From NCBI RefSeq assembly GCF_000266945.1, contig NC_018025.1, positions 868,001 to 932,000 of the forward strand: a stretch of DNA of 64,000 bases, read 5' to 3'. This document shows positions 8,691-17,159 of this stretch, one piece after another (the stretch's first letter is position 1; every line of letters starts with the position of its first letter). Both the position numbers and the translations under genes were made by a program. The stretch is from Desulfomonile tiedjei DSM 6799. GTDB taxonomy: Bacteria; Desulfobacterota; Desulfomonilia; Desulfomonilales; Desulfomonilaceae. The notes under the pieces were generated by a model that had not been told where the DNA came from, ran no database searches, and saw only the letters and a list, made by a program, of their open reading frames with translations.

Positions 8691-10091
8691 ATGCAGAGAA
8701 TGATATGGAAATTGATGAGGTTTTTGTACGCCCTTGGGACACCTCATCTTGAACAACCTGCGAATCGACATGACGGTACGAATAATGCGTTATACAGATT
8801 GATGGTATGGACGGCGAATCAACTAAAAGTATTAATCCCCTTACACATAAGGACAGAAATATTTAACCGGATCTTGGCGATCACATCTAAAACAACCGGA
8901 AAAACCGAGAATGGTATTCCATCGCATGTTGACAATTTCAAACAATCCTGGGGCGTGAACATTATCGGCTGTTTCAAAGGTGAGCTAGGGATTGGAGAAT
9001 CGGCTCGTTCAAGTCTGCGAGCATTCTCGACCATCCCGGTTGCAGTGAATGCCGTAGACTATCGCTTGGGGTTCAAATCCAGGATGAATGAAGAGGTTTT
9101 TCATGAACTGAAAAATTCCATCAAACCCTACGACATTAATCTTTTCCACGTTAATGGAGATCTCACACTGGCAGCATATAATGAGATGGGCAGCGATCTA
9201 TGCAATGGTGCTTATAACATCGGATATTGGGTATGGGAAACAACGGAAATGCCTAGTCAGTGGCTGTATGCCACACAAGTGCTGGACGAGATTTGGACAG
9301 CGTCAAATTTTTGTCGTGAAGTCATAGGAAAGAAAGTTGCTTTGCCTGTTGTACGCATTCCTCATAACGTTTCCCCCGTTGCGGCTGCGCAAGTCGGTCG
9401 GGAGGAATTTGGAATTCCCAAGGATGGATTCGTATTTCTCAATATGGCCGATTTCTTCAGTACTCCCGAACGAAAGAATCCAATAGGCTGCGTGTCGGCT
9501 TTTTTCAAGGCTTTTGGAAAACGACCCAAGGACATTTATCTTGTGTTGAAGATAAGCAATTCGAAGAATCGGCCGGAAATACTGGAAACCATCAAGAAAC
9601 TTGCTAAGGACAACGAGAGCCTCATCTTGCTGGACGATTATTTGGATCGAGGAAGAGTTAACGCCCTTATTTCATGTTGTGACTGTTATGTATCGCTGCA
9701 CAGAGCAGAAGGATTCGGACTTCCTTTGGCTGAGGCAATGTATTTTGGAAAACCTGTCATTGCAACTGCTTGGTCAGGGAACATGGATTTTATGAATGAG
9801 GACAACTCCTTTCCTGTCAGGTATTCCCTGGTGCCAATTGAGCACGATGTCGATCACTATACTCGCGGTGCCAGTTGGGCGGAACCGGACCTCGATCACG
9901 CAGCCGAACTCATGAAGAAAGTAGTTTCTTGTCCGGAAATGGTTCGACAGATAAGTGAGAATGCCCGGGAAACCATTCACGGTCACTATTCTCCGGAATC
10001 TGTAGGTACAATGATTTTACATAGACTGAATGCAATTCGAGATGAACGAGAATGCAGAAACGGAAGCAAAAAACAACCTCATCAGGTGTAG
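8691..10091 (+). CDS. Glycosyltransferase, GT4-like
   Basis: 466 aa from the ATG at 8691, chosen because GGGAGA precedes it. The open frame extends to 8532, but that stretch lies in the divergent promoter region and has no family character. The C-terminal half shows GT-B/GT4 features: FLNMADFFSTPERKNPIGCVSAF, YLVLKISNS, LISCCDCYVSLHRAEGFGLPLAEAMYFGKPVIATAWSGNMDFM, with the donor-binding E-x7-E pattern in EGFGLPLAE. The N-terminal half contains GCFKGELGIGESARSSLRAF, a glycine-rich acceptor-side motif seen in surface-glycan glycosyltransferases. It probably transfers a sugar to a lipid-linked glycan at the inner membrane. Donor and acceptor cannot be deduced. Confidence 0.85.
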   Translation: MQRMIWKLMRFLYALGTPHLEQPANRHDGTNNALYRLMVWTANQLKVLIPLHIRTEIFNRILAITSKTTGKTENGIPSHVDNFKQSWGVNIIGCFKGELGIGESARSSLRAFSTIPVAVNAVDYRLGFKSRMNEEVFHELKNSIKPYDINLFHVNGDLTLAAYNEMGSDLCNGAYNIGYWVWETTEMPSQWLYATQVLDEIWTASNFCREVIGKKVALPVVRIPHNVSPVAAAQVGREEFGIPKDGFVFLNMADFFSTPERKNPIGCVSAFFKAFGKRPKDIYLVLKISNSKNRPEILETIKKLAKDNESLILLDDYLDRGRVNALISCCDCYVSLHRAEGFGLPLAEAMYFGKPVIATAWSGNMDFMNEDNSFPVRYSLVPIEHDVDHYTRGASWAEPDLDHAAELMKKVVSCPEMVRQISENARETIHGHYSPESVGTMILHRLNAIRDERECRNGSKKQPHQV

Positions 10092-10139
10092 GAACAAACA
10101 AAATGAGAACGCATACAAGAATGACTTCTTATGCCATTT

Positions 10140-10234
10140 CGCAATTATGCATATAAGATGGCGCAGGCTGAGGTGTTCTGAGCGGAGTGATTAGACGGCT
10201 TTGCGTCGTCCGGAGCGAAGGATACCTCCAGCCT
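10140..10234 (+). repeat. 95-bp palindromic element, copy A
   Basis: Nearly the same sequence occurs inverted at 17058-17152. Both contain AGCGGAGTGATTAGACGGCT and GCGTCGTCCGGAGCGAAGG blocks, and the ends (AGGCTGAGGT and ACCTCCAGCCT) are roughly inverted so that a hairpin can form. It sits between two convergent gene 3' ends. Confidence 0.75.
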
Positions 10235-10265
10235 GCCAGGTTACAAAAAGAAAAGCGAATCGGTA

Positions 10266-11813
10266 TTACCTGTGATCGGTGTACGATGATTCACTCAATT
10301 TCTTCCATATATTGTCACGGTGCCGAAATAGATCGAATGCCAAAGATCTTACCCTGCCGGCAGCGAGCAAGGACGTAATTCCCGAAGCAGATAGTACGAA
10401 TAGTGCTGAAGCTGCCAGAACCACCCAGTTTTCCTGTTTGGGCATTAAGAAGAACAGAAGAATAGCAGTAAGAATTGCGGGTAACGCCGGTCGAGCCAAA
10501 TCTTGTATATAGTAAACGATTTTCTCGGCAGGTAAAATCTTGCGATGCATTGCAGGAATTCCGAAGAGCAGGTATGACCCGTTTATCAACAACCATATTG
10601 TGGCAGCGCCCACAATGCCAAAATGCGTTGCGAACAGCCAAAGTAACGGGAGCAGAACCACAATCGCAGCAGAGTTGATCATCAAGTTGAGAGATGTCCA
10701 GCCGTATGCCAACTGTAACGCATATGGAATCTGGTACAGGGCGCTACACATGTTTCCTACGACAAGAAGACTCATTGCCAAAGCCGAGGAATCGGCGATA
10801 GCACGATTGCCTGAAGCAAGTCCCAGAATGCTCTGGGAGTACAAAATGAGCGTGATCGATACGGGAACTACAATGACTGCCATAATTTGGCAACAGGAGT
10901 GATAAAATGCAATTAGCCGGGATCGATCGTCAGAATACGTGATGCGGGCCAATTGAGGAAAAAACGAGGTGTAAAGTGGTGCCGAGCATTTCAAAACGAT
11001 TCCGGAAATAGCCCAGATCAACATATAATTTCCGAACAAATCGAGAGGCAAAATTTTGCTCAAAACGATTTTGTCCATTTGCGTGAGGATAAGAGCTGTA
11101 ACTCCAATTCCTCCCAGGCCTGCTGAAAATTGTCTCAGTCGTAGAAGCTTCCTCCAACTCGGACGTGACTCGAGTTCTTCGGTTCTCGGAAGCGATTTGT
11201 ACAGAGCATAGCGGGCCAACGCAGTCTCGCAACAACTTGCCGCTATCTGCCACAGGAAGAAAGCCTCGATTGTGCCGGAGACTTTCCAAAGTACAATGAA
11301 CGATCCTCCAGTTTTTAATGTGGTATTCCCCACCAACAGCACGTTATAAAGAACCTGCCTCTGAAGCCCGACCAACGAGCTGGAATACAAAAGGAAAGGA
11401 CATCTGACTGTGATGAGCGCTCCCATGAGCACCAGAGCGAAAGAGACGGACTCCGGGGAGATTTTTTGCACCTTCAACCAGTTGTCGGCTATAAACGATG
11501 ATGCGAGTATTATGATAAGCCCAAAGAACAAACCTACGATTATTACCGGATACTCAAGGCTCCGCACAAAACCTCTCGATGTCTCGCTCGAATCCTCCGA
11601 CACGGAAATCCGTGATAGTTCTCTATTCATGGTTCCTGCCAGACTCATGTCCAAGGGCAGTAATAAGGATTCAAAAACAAGATACAATCCCACAATTCCG
11701 TACGCTTCTGCACCGAGGAACCAGTAATACAAGGGAATTGCAAAGAAAGCGATGCCTCCGGCAAACAAGGTGCCTAAATAATTCGCCGTTGCATTCGTGC
11801 CTACTCTAAACAT
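10266..11813 (-). CDS. Polysaccharide flippase, Wzx/PST family
   Basis: 515 aa integral membrane protein with about 12-14 hydrophobic helices. It opens MFRVGTNATANYLGTLFAGGIAFFAIPLYYWFLGAEAYGI, the typical start of the polysaccharide-transport (MATE-fold) family, and later shows YSSSLVGLQRQVLYNVLLVGNTTLK, as in Wzx proteins. The expected function is to flip undecaprenyl-linked oligosaccharide across the inner membrane. Neighbouring glycosyltransferase, FkbM methyltransferase and PaaK-like genes fit a surface glycan locus. No Wzy polymerase was recognised in the window. The start has only a weak ribosome-binding site but matches the family N-terminus. Confidence 0.85.
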   Translation of the reverse strand: MFRVGTNATANYLGTLFAGGIAFFAIPLYYWFLGAEAYGIVGLYLVFESLLLPLDMSLAGTMNRELSRISVSEDSSETSRGFVRSLEYPVIIVGLFFGLIIILASSFIADNWLKVQKISPESVSFALVLMGALITVRCPFLLYSSSLVGLQRQVLYNVLLVGNTTLKTGGSFIVLWKVSGTIEAFFLWQIAASCCETALARYALYKSLPRTEELESRPSWRKLLRLRQFSAGLGGIGVTALILTQMDKIVLSKILPLDLFGNYMLIWAISGIVLKCSAPLYTSFFPQLARITYSDDRSRLIAFYHSCCQIMAVIVVPVSITLILYSQSILGLASGNRAIADSSALAMSLLVVGNMCSALYQIPYALQLAYGWTSLNLMINSAAIVVLLPLLWLFATHFGIVGAATIWLLINGSYLLFGIPAMHRKILPAEKIVYYIQDLARPALPAILTAILLFFLMPKQENWVVLAASALFVLSASGITSLLAAGRVRSLAFDLFRHRDNIWKKLSESSYTDHR

Positions 11814-11876
11814 AGTCTTATCGTCATATCCTGAGAATCATCTCAAACAACCGAGCGGAAGCTTGCCGGCACTTCA

Positions 11877-12049
11877 TACCGATGTGCTTTCATAGAGGGA
11901 ATATTGAGAAACCTGTTACTTGCCGGTCCCGGCAAATCTCCTTCGCTACAAACGCCACGCCTTAGCGTGGCTGACTTCGCTTCGGAGGCATGTGGGACCG
12001 GATTTGCTCCCGCCGGTGGCGGGATTACTTCTTTGAACGCACATCGATA
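11877..12049. repeat. MITE-like element, copy 2 (about 173 bp)
   Basis: Ends TACCGATGTGCTTTCA (11877-11892) and TGAACGCACATCGATA (12034-12049) are inverted repeats matching at 14 of 16 positions and homologous to those of the element at 6437-6588. The interior shares TGACTTCGCTTCGGAG with that copy and adds a short hairpin (ACGCCACGCC / TTAGCGTGGC region). The right end touches the stop codon of the radical SAM gene. Confidence 0.65.
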
Positions 12050-13495
12050 TCACTTGTTGGATACGCCTTGAAGAATTGAGCGAATTTTCCCCCAACGTAT
12101 CTGTATACCGCGGTTGATGAAGGCCATGAATTTTGAAGGTGAACGTAATAACCTGATACAGTATGCCAGAAAAGAGCCGAGTATTCTGTATTTTATCGAT
12201 AAGTACATGATCTTGGGAAGGGCTATCGGATTGACCAGGAGATCGTGCGTTTCCATATTGGCTATCAGCCAGGCCCGAATCAATTCCCGTTTGGGGAATT
12301 CGCGAGAATCGCATATAGGACTGTCGAATTGCGCTCGATCGTTCACCAGAGTTGTAAAATTGCGCTGGTCTTCCACAGTTCCATTTTCTTCATACCATTT
12401 GTACACGGCAGTACCCGGCCAGGGAACAACCATGTTCCAATAGCAATAATCAGGTTCGAGCGATCGAGCGAATCTGACAGAATGATAATGTCTCTCAGGC
12501 GTGTCGCCGGGGAGACCTATAATGAAGCACAGGCCGAGAAGGAGATTATGCTTTTTGACTAATCCTGCTGCCGCGCGGATTTTCTCGAGCGATTCCCCCT
12601 TATGCACTTTCTTGAACACTTCCGGATGTCCGCTTTCCGCACCGAGGCATATATTTTCTCCACCTGCGGCAACATAAAGCTCCAAAAGCTCCTCATCGAC
12701 AATATCCGCTCTCATATTGTCAATGTAGAGCCGAACTCCTTGACATGATTGCGCCATGAGTCGCAGAAATTGCTTGAGCCTGAGTGAGTCGTACCCGGGA
12801 CAGTCGTCGGTAATAACAATGTTACTGATAGCCGGGAACTCCGATCGTGCCGCGATGATTTCCTCGAGACATTCTTCGATCCTACGCGAACGTATCTGTC
12901 TGCCCGCAACGCGGTGAACACTACAAAAGCTGCATTGATAATTGCATCCTCTGCTCAGTTGAATCTGGAAAACAGTCATATGTTGATTTCCATAAACGAC
13001 GCTCAGATCGGCACGAGGTATTCTATCGGGATTTGTAGGTTTGGCATCGATGTACGTAGGATTGCTCGTTAATGTGTTTGGCTGCAAAATATCCAGAATT
13101 ACATTTTCCGCTTCACCGCGAACGACATAGTCGACGTTGGGAAACTCTCGAAAATCCTCAGGGAAAACGGCAAAATGCGGTCCTCCAAGGAGCACTGTTC
13201 CGTTCCAAATCGTCTCCAGTTCCCGCAAGAGAACAACGGTCTCTCTGTGAAGAAACGAAAACACTGAAATGCCTATCACGTCGGGACGAAAGTCCTGAAC
13301 GTGCCACTGAGCATCTTTGATAATCGCGGCATCTGTAACATGCTGGAGGAAGCTCAAGTCCAGCACTCTTGTTTCATGCCCGGCATCGGAAAGAATGCTT
13401 CCCAACAGACAGAACCCGAGATGAACACGGTCGGTTTCGGTTCTTCTCTTTTTTGTAGGGTTAATAAACAGGACGCGTTTGTTTGTCTTCGACAT
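12050..13495 (-). CDS. B12-binding-domain radical SAM protein (BchE/TIGR04295-like class)
   Basis: 481 aa from the ATG at 13495, which has GGGCGAG upstream; another in-frame ATG at 13516 lacks one. Residues about 5-140 form a cobalamin-binding Rossmann domain (VLFINPTKKRR, GFCLLGSILSDAGHETRVLDLSF, GISVFSFLHRETVVLLREL). A radical SAM TIM barrel follows, with its cluster motif C-x3-C-x2-C in SRGCNYQCSFCSV near residue 181 and the later GGENICLGAESGHPEVFKKV. The class performs methylations or carbon rearrangements using SAM plus cobalamin. The substrate is unknown; glycan or lipid modification is suggested by the neighbours. Note the cobalamin link shared with the dehalogenase-like locus at 24-34 kb. 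Confidence 0.85.
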   Translation of the reverse strand: MSKTNKRVLFINPTKKRRTETDRVHLGFCLLGSILSDAGHETRVLDLSFLQHVTDAAIIKDAQWHVQDFRPDVIGISVFSFLHRETVVLLRELETIWNGTVLLGGPHFAVFPEDFREFPNVDYVVRGEAENVILDILQPNTLTSNPTYIDAKPTNPDRIPRADLSVVYGNQHMTVFQIQLSRGCNYQCSFCSVHRVAGRQIRSRRIEECLEEIIAARSEFPAISNIVITDDCPGYDSLRLKQFLRLMAQSCQGVRLYIDNMRADIVDEELLELYVAAGGENICLGAESGHPEVFKKVHKGESLEKIRAAAGLVKKHNLLLGLCFIIGLPGDTPERHYHSVRFARSLEPDYCYWNMVVPWPGTAVYKWYEENGTVEDQRNFTTLVNDRAQFDSPICDSREFPKRELIRAWLIANMETHDLLVNPIALPKIMYLSIKYRILGSFLAYCIRLLRSPSKFMAFINRGIQIRWGKIRSILQGVSNK

Positions 13496-13550
13496 TTCTA
13501 TACTCGCCCAAAACATCCGAGGAGATTAGTTTTGTTTCAAAAATGCTTCT

Positions 13551-14531
13551 TCATTGAATTGCCGGCTCAGAATTAGGCGGCAAGAGCGTGAGCGACTTAG
13601 GAACTCGAAGCCCTCTACTCAAGAAAAGATTGGTGTACTGACCTTCCGTTTCATAAACCTTCTTCATAAACCTTGTATAATCTGACATGGTCACCAGGTC
13701 GTGTCGAGGATTCTTCAGATCGAGAAATATCTCAGGTTTGAGATCCGAAAGTGATTGCAGTAAATCGATTGGTCGCTCACCCTGAAGCTCCAGAGCAGGC
13801 GGATTAAATTCCAGCAGCATCTGAAAACCGGCCGATTCTGCTAGAGTTCTTGCCATACCTCGCAAAGCTGCCGGCTCAGATCCTTCCACATCCATCTTCA
13901 TGATGAATTTGTCGGTCCTGGAGATGTGTCGTTCCTCCAAAATACTATCCAGGGTTAATCCCTTCACCTCCAATCCGGAAGATCTACGAGATGGACTGGC
14001 AGAGATGTAACTACTTCCGGATGAAGGGGTGACTGCAAGGTACATCTTCTTATTGAGAGTGTCCGTAACCGCTGCATTCACGAGCATGACCTTATCCAGT
14101 TTGTTATAAGCAACAGACTTGGCCAGAAATTTAAAAATTCTTGGATTAGGTTCCACAGCGATGATTGTAGGTCCTGGCCTGTCAGAAGAACAGCACGATG
14201 CCTCAAGCGTATAAGCGCCGTAATTGGCTCCCAAGTCTATGACAGTGCTCTCGGGATTCAGTCGGATACACTCTTTGAAAAGCTCCATCTCACGCGGTTC
14301 CAGGAGCCAGGAGCCTGTCCTGAAATGCTCGAAAAAAATTCCGCGCCCCCCCATATCGGTAACGTCGAGGAATGCAGTATAGGTCTCCGTATCTATTCTG
14401 CCTCTGCATAAAACCATGAGAACCGGTACGAGATGGGGTCCAATCCATGTTCGCGCACTTTCCGGAATCAGGGTACGGTAGAAGTTCACAATCGAAAAAA
14501 GTAATCCATGCGGATGTGTCGTAATAGGCAT
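13551..14531 (-). CDS. FkbM-family SAM-dependent methyltransferase
   Basis: 326 aa. The SAM-binding glycine motif is TVIDLGANYGAYTLEASCC, followed by IIAVEPNPRIFKFLAKSVAYN (acidic residue contacting ribose), and the FkbM signature appears as KFIMKMDVEGSEPAALRGM. FkbM proteins methylate hydroxyl groups, often on sugars of surface glycans or on polyketides. AAGGATTTTT precedes the ATG at 14531. It is co-directional with the radical SAM gene, 55 bp upstream of it, so the two may share a transcript and modify the same glycan. Confidence 0.85.
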   Translation of the reverse strand: MPITTHPHGLLFSIVNFYRTLIPESARTWIGPHLVPVLMVLCRGRIDTETYTAFLDVTDMGGRGIFFEHFRTGSWLLEPREMELFKECIRLNPESTVIDLGANYGAYTLEASCCSSDRPGPTIIAVEPNPRIFKFLAKSVAYNKLDKVMLVNAAVTDTLNKKMYLAVTPSSGSSYISASPSRRSSGLEVKGLTLDSILEERHISRTDKFIMKMDVEGSEPAALRGMARTLAESAGFQMLLEFNPPALELQGERPIDLLQSLSDLKPEIFLDLKNPRHDLVTMSDYTRFMKKVYETEGQYTNLFLSRGLRVPKSLTLLPPNSEPAIQ

Positions 14532-14572
14532 AAAAATCCTTACTCAAAGCACGAGCCTGACAATTCGTTCCG

Positions 14573-15064
14573 TCAAACGATCTCTTCGATCATAACGAGG
14601 GCAAATCGTTGTCTCTGCATTCTGACCGATCGCAAATGCATTCGGCCGCAAAACGTATGGCCGGCAGTTCCAAGAACTCCCTCGCTCACGAGAGGCATTC
14701 TGTGCGAGAGAACATCTTTGACAAGCGATGCCGCCCGTTCTTTGGCCTTGGGATCGGGAAATAAATCGGGAAAATGCTTCCCGATCTGATGGGAAGGATC
14801 GATTCTCCTGCATGCCTGATTGGCAAAGATAATCTCACTTTCGGCATTCACAAGAAACGTCGGGATGGGGAACGCTTCGAGTAATTTGACCGTAGTTTTC
14901 AAGCGGAACTCGGTCAGATCGAAACTCCCGGACTCGGAAACGCCTTCTGAAAACATTCCAGTCAGATCGATAGTGCCTTCGGTCAAGCCACCGGTTCTGG
15001 AGCAGTCATCAGAGCGTTCTTTCGCCGCACCTTTGCATAATTTCATAGCCTCATCCTGCTTCAT
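14573..15064 (-). CDS. Stand-alone PAS-domain protein (163 aa)
   Basis: Residues about 55-155 form a PAS fold: LKTTVKLLEAFPIPTFLVNAESEIIFANQACRRI, then GKHFPDLFP and a C-terminal sheet GVLGTAGHTFCGRMHLRSVRMQRQRFALVMIEEI. The first 50 residues are polar and probably disordered. No kinase, EAL/GGDEF or DNA-binding domain is present, so it must act by protein contact or ligand binding. GGAGGAGCC precedes the ATG. It lies 42 bp upstream of the FkbM gene in the same direction. The true partner is unknown. Confidence 0.7.
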   Translation of the reverse strand: MKQDEAMKLCKGAAKERSDDCSRTGGLTEGTIDLTGMFSEGVSESGSFDLTEFRLKTTVKLLEAFPIPTFLVNAESEIIFANQACRRIDPSHQIGKHFPDLFPDPKAKERAASLVKDVLSHRMPLVSEGVLGTAGHTFCGRMHLRSVRMQRQRFALVMIEEIV

Positions 15065-15215
15065 GGCTCCTCCAGGTAACTTTTCGGCAGCTCACTCGGG
15101 TAGGATCCCTCTCCATAATCGATGAGCGAATGTGGCCGAAGAATAGTGTTTCCGACTTCTTACCGGGAACAGACCGGTACTTCCGGATCGTTTCCGATCG
15201 ACCGGATTCGTCGAA

Positions 15216-16493
15216 TCATTTTAGCACAATAGCGTACAGATTCCCGTCATTGCTCCCTACATACAAAACATTGTTCCAGACCCGCGGCGAGGAGAACACC
15301 TGGCCACCTGTTTCAAACGACCACGCCACCGAGCCCGTTTTTGCATCCAAAGCATAAATCCGGTGATCCGTACACCCCGTATAGAGTCTGCCATCCAGAA
15401 CCACGGGAGAAGAAAACAGATTGCGTAATCGCTGAAAGCTCCACTGGATCGCTCCGGTCTGCGCATCCAGGGCATGGAGAGAACCATCCAAACTGCAGGC
15501 AAACACAGTCCCATCCGCCACGGCCGGGCGGGATGCCACCGCTCTCTTTAACGAAGATCGCCATTTTTCAGTCCCAGAAATCGGGTCCAGTGCATAGAGA
15601 TTACCATCATCCGCTCCAAAGTAGATCAAACCGTCGAAAAATGTGGGAGAGGAATTTACCGGCCCGCTTGCTTTGAATTCCCATACAATACCACCGCTGC
15701 GAATATCTGCCGAGTAGAGAATTCCCCTGTGGCTTCCGCACATAAGCATGGAACCGATGATGGTGGGTGCCGATTCCGTCCAACTGAAGAACGGGCTGTC
15801 CACTCGAAGTCTCCATGCCGGCCGGCCATTGTTAATGTCCAGAGCATAGATCATCCCATCGGAACTCAGAAAGATTACTCGGTCTTCGCCAATTGCAGGG
15901 GAACACCAGATCTCACGTCCGGCTTTAAACTTCCATTTCAGCGTTCCCGTTTCCACATCGATTGCGTAGAGATGGTGATCCCAGCTCCCGATATAAGCTG
16001 TCCGGCCGCTTATCAATGCTGAAGACCTGATCACATTACCGGTCCTGAATTTCCAGTTGAGCTGACCCGTTTCACGAGCCACCGAATAGAGGTTCCAATC
16101 CCAACTCCCGAACACTATGGCTTTGTCCGAGACTGCAGGCGATGAGAAGATCCACCCTCCGCATTTGAAAGTCCACATCGAAAAAGGGACCGACACCGGA
16201 GCAATTGTTTGAACATCGTTCAGTTCAATCCTGGCAGATTCCGAATCGATTCGATCCTGAGTCAACTGTGCGGGATCGAGAAGCCCCGCTCGTTGCAGTC
16301 TATCGTATACCGACAACAGGCCTTTGGCGGAAAGACCGTACTTCTTCATAAGTTCGATGTCCGGAAGTCCCTTTTGAATATCGGCCAGGATTTCACGGGC
16401 ATTTAGCCGTTTGGTGGTGTCGGGCACGGAAAGATCCTTTACTGATCCACTTCTATCGCGCACATCTAATATATCATGCCTTTTCCTGTGCAT
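15216..16493 (-). CDS. PQQ-like beta-propeller repeat protein with N-terminal helical domain
   Basis: 425 aa. Residues about 30-75 (NAREILADIQKGLPDIELMKKYGLSAKG and onward) form a small helical module of a kind I associate with deltaproteobacterial regulatory proteins. From about residue 105 there are eight or so repeats of the PQQ/quinoprotein type, each with W.F....I.SSP...G...VGS.D..LYA.D..TG...W. No signal peptide is seen, so it is probably cytoplasmic. The propeller repeats look like BamB or Trp-docking blades, but no PQQ dehydrogenase domain is present. Its role may be as a scaffold. The start ATG at 16493 has a poor ribosome-binding site. Confidence 0.75.
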   Translation of the reverse strand: MHRKRHDILDVRDRSGSVKDLSVPDTTKRLNAREILADIQKGLPDIELMKKYGLSAKGLLSVYDRLQRAGLLDPAQLTQDRIDSESARIELNDVQTIAPVSVPFSMWTFKCGGWIFSSPAVSDKAIVFGSWDWNLYSVARETGQLNWKFRTGNVIRSSALISGRTAYIGSWDHHLYAIDVETGTLKWKFKAGREIWCSPAIGEDRVIFLSSDGMIYALDINNGRPAWRLRVDSPFFSWTESAPTIIGSMLMCGSHRGILYSADIRSGGIVWEFKASGPVNSSPTFFDGLIYFGADDGNLYALDPISGTEKWRSSLKRAVASRPAVADGTVFACSLDGSLHALDAQTGAIQWSFQRLRNLFSSPVVLDGRLYTGCTDHRIYALDAKTGSVAWSFETGGQVFSSPRVWNNVLYVGSNDGNLYAIVLK

Positions 16494-16517
16494 CAAAAGT
16501 GGATGGATCCTGAACCG

Positions 16518-16844
16518 CTACCGCGGAGCAGAATGTCGAAGTTGCCCGGAGTACGGACTAACCGAAACAGAAACCGGTGGAGGCCCGTAAGGGACAACAG
16601 CGGGAGCACACACAGGTCCCAGAATCACAGGCGCTACAATTGGCGGAGGTGGCGGGAACAAGGGAGATGGCTCGCAACAGGGAACGATAGGCACAATGGG
16701 AGGCGAACAGACCGGAACCGTCGGACAACCGAGAATCGGACCGCCAACGCATGGAAAATTTTCTGCCGGGCAGGGAAGAGCAACCGCTAGCCCCATGAGA
16801 AGAGCAATGACACAGATAAGCACGTTTTGTCCCTGGATTCGCAT
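16518..16844 (-). CDS. Pro/Cys-rich exported small protein (108 aa)
   Basis: A signal peptide (MRIQGQNVLICVIALLMGLAVALPCPA) is followed by a mature chain rich in Pro, Val, Ile and Cys: short turns such as GCPTVPVCSPPIVPIVPCCEPSPLFPPPPP and a Ser/Val tail. Seven Cys in about 85 residues suggest disulfides or metal binding on the cell surface. No family recognised. AAAGG lies upstream of the ATG. The AT-rich region at 16845-16960 probably holds its promoter. Confidence 0.55.
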   Translation of the reverse strand: MRIQGQNVLICVIALLMGLAVALPCPAENFPCVGGPILGCPTVPVCSPPIVPIVPCCEPSPLFPPPPPIVAPVILGPVCAPAVVPYGPPPVSVSVSPYSGQLRHSAPR

Positions 16845-16920
16845 GAGAAAACCTTTTGCTAAAAGAACAAAGTTATGAAAATAAGCTAAGGTATTGTATC
16901 ATTTAAGTGCGATATGGTCA

Positions 16921-16940
16921 AGATATATCAGAGTATATCT
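16921..16940. promoter_or_regulatory. Palindrome in an AT-rich upstream region
   Basis: AGATATA, six bases, then TATATCT is a perfect inverted repeat 77 bp upstream of the Pro/Cys-rich protein start. It could be an operator. No regulator can be named. Confidence 0.3.
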
Positions 16941-17057
16941 GATTCAATGAAGTAGTTTAGGGATAACCCCGCATCCCCATAAGAATCCAGAGATATGAGG
17001 TGAGAGAATCAGGGAAAAAGGTTTTTCAATCGATTCGCTTTCTTTTCATAATCTGAG

Positions 17058-17152
17058 AGGCTGGAGGTATCCTTCGCTCCGGACGACGCAGAGCCGTCTA
17101 ATCACTCCGCTCAGGACACTCCAGCCTTCGTCATCTTATGTGCATAACTGCG
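17058..17152 (-). repeat. 95-bp palindromic element, copy B (inverted relative to copy A)
   Basis: The reverse complement matches 10140-10234 over about 95 bp with few differences. It sits immediately 3' of the PaaK-like gene. Copies A and B bracket 10.1-17.2 kb as inverted repeats, so recombination between them would invert that segment. Confidence 0.75.
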
Positions 17153-17159
17153 AAGTGTA

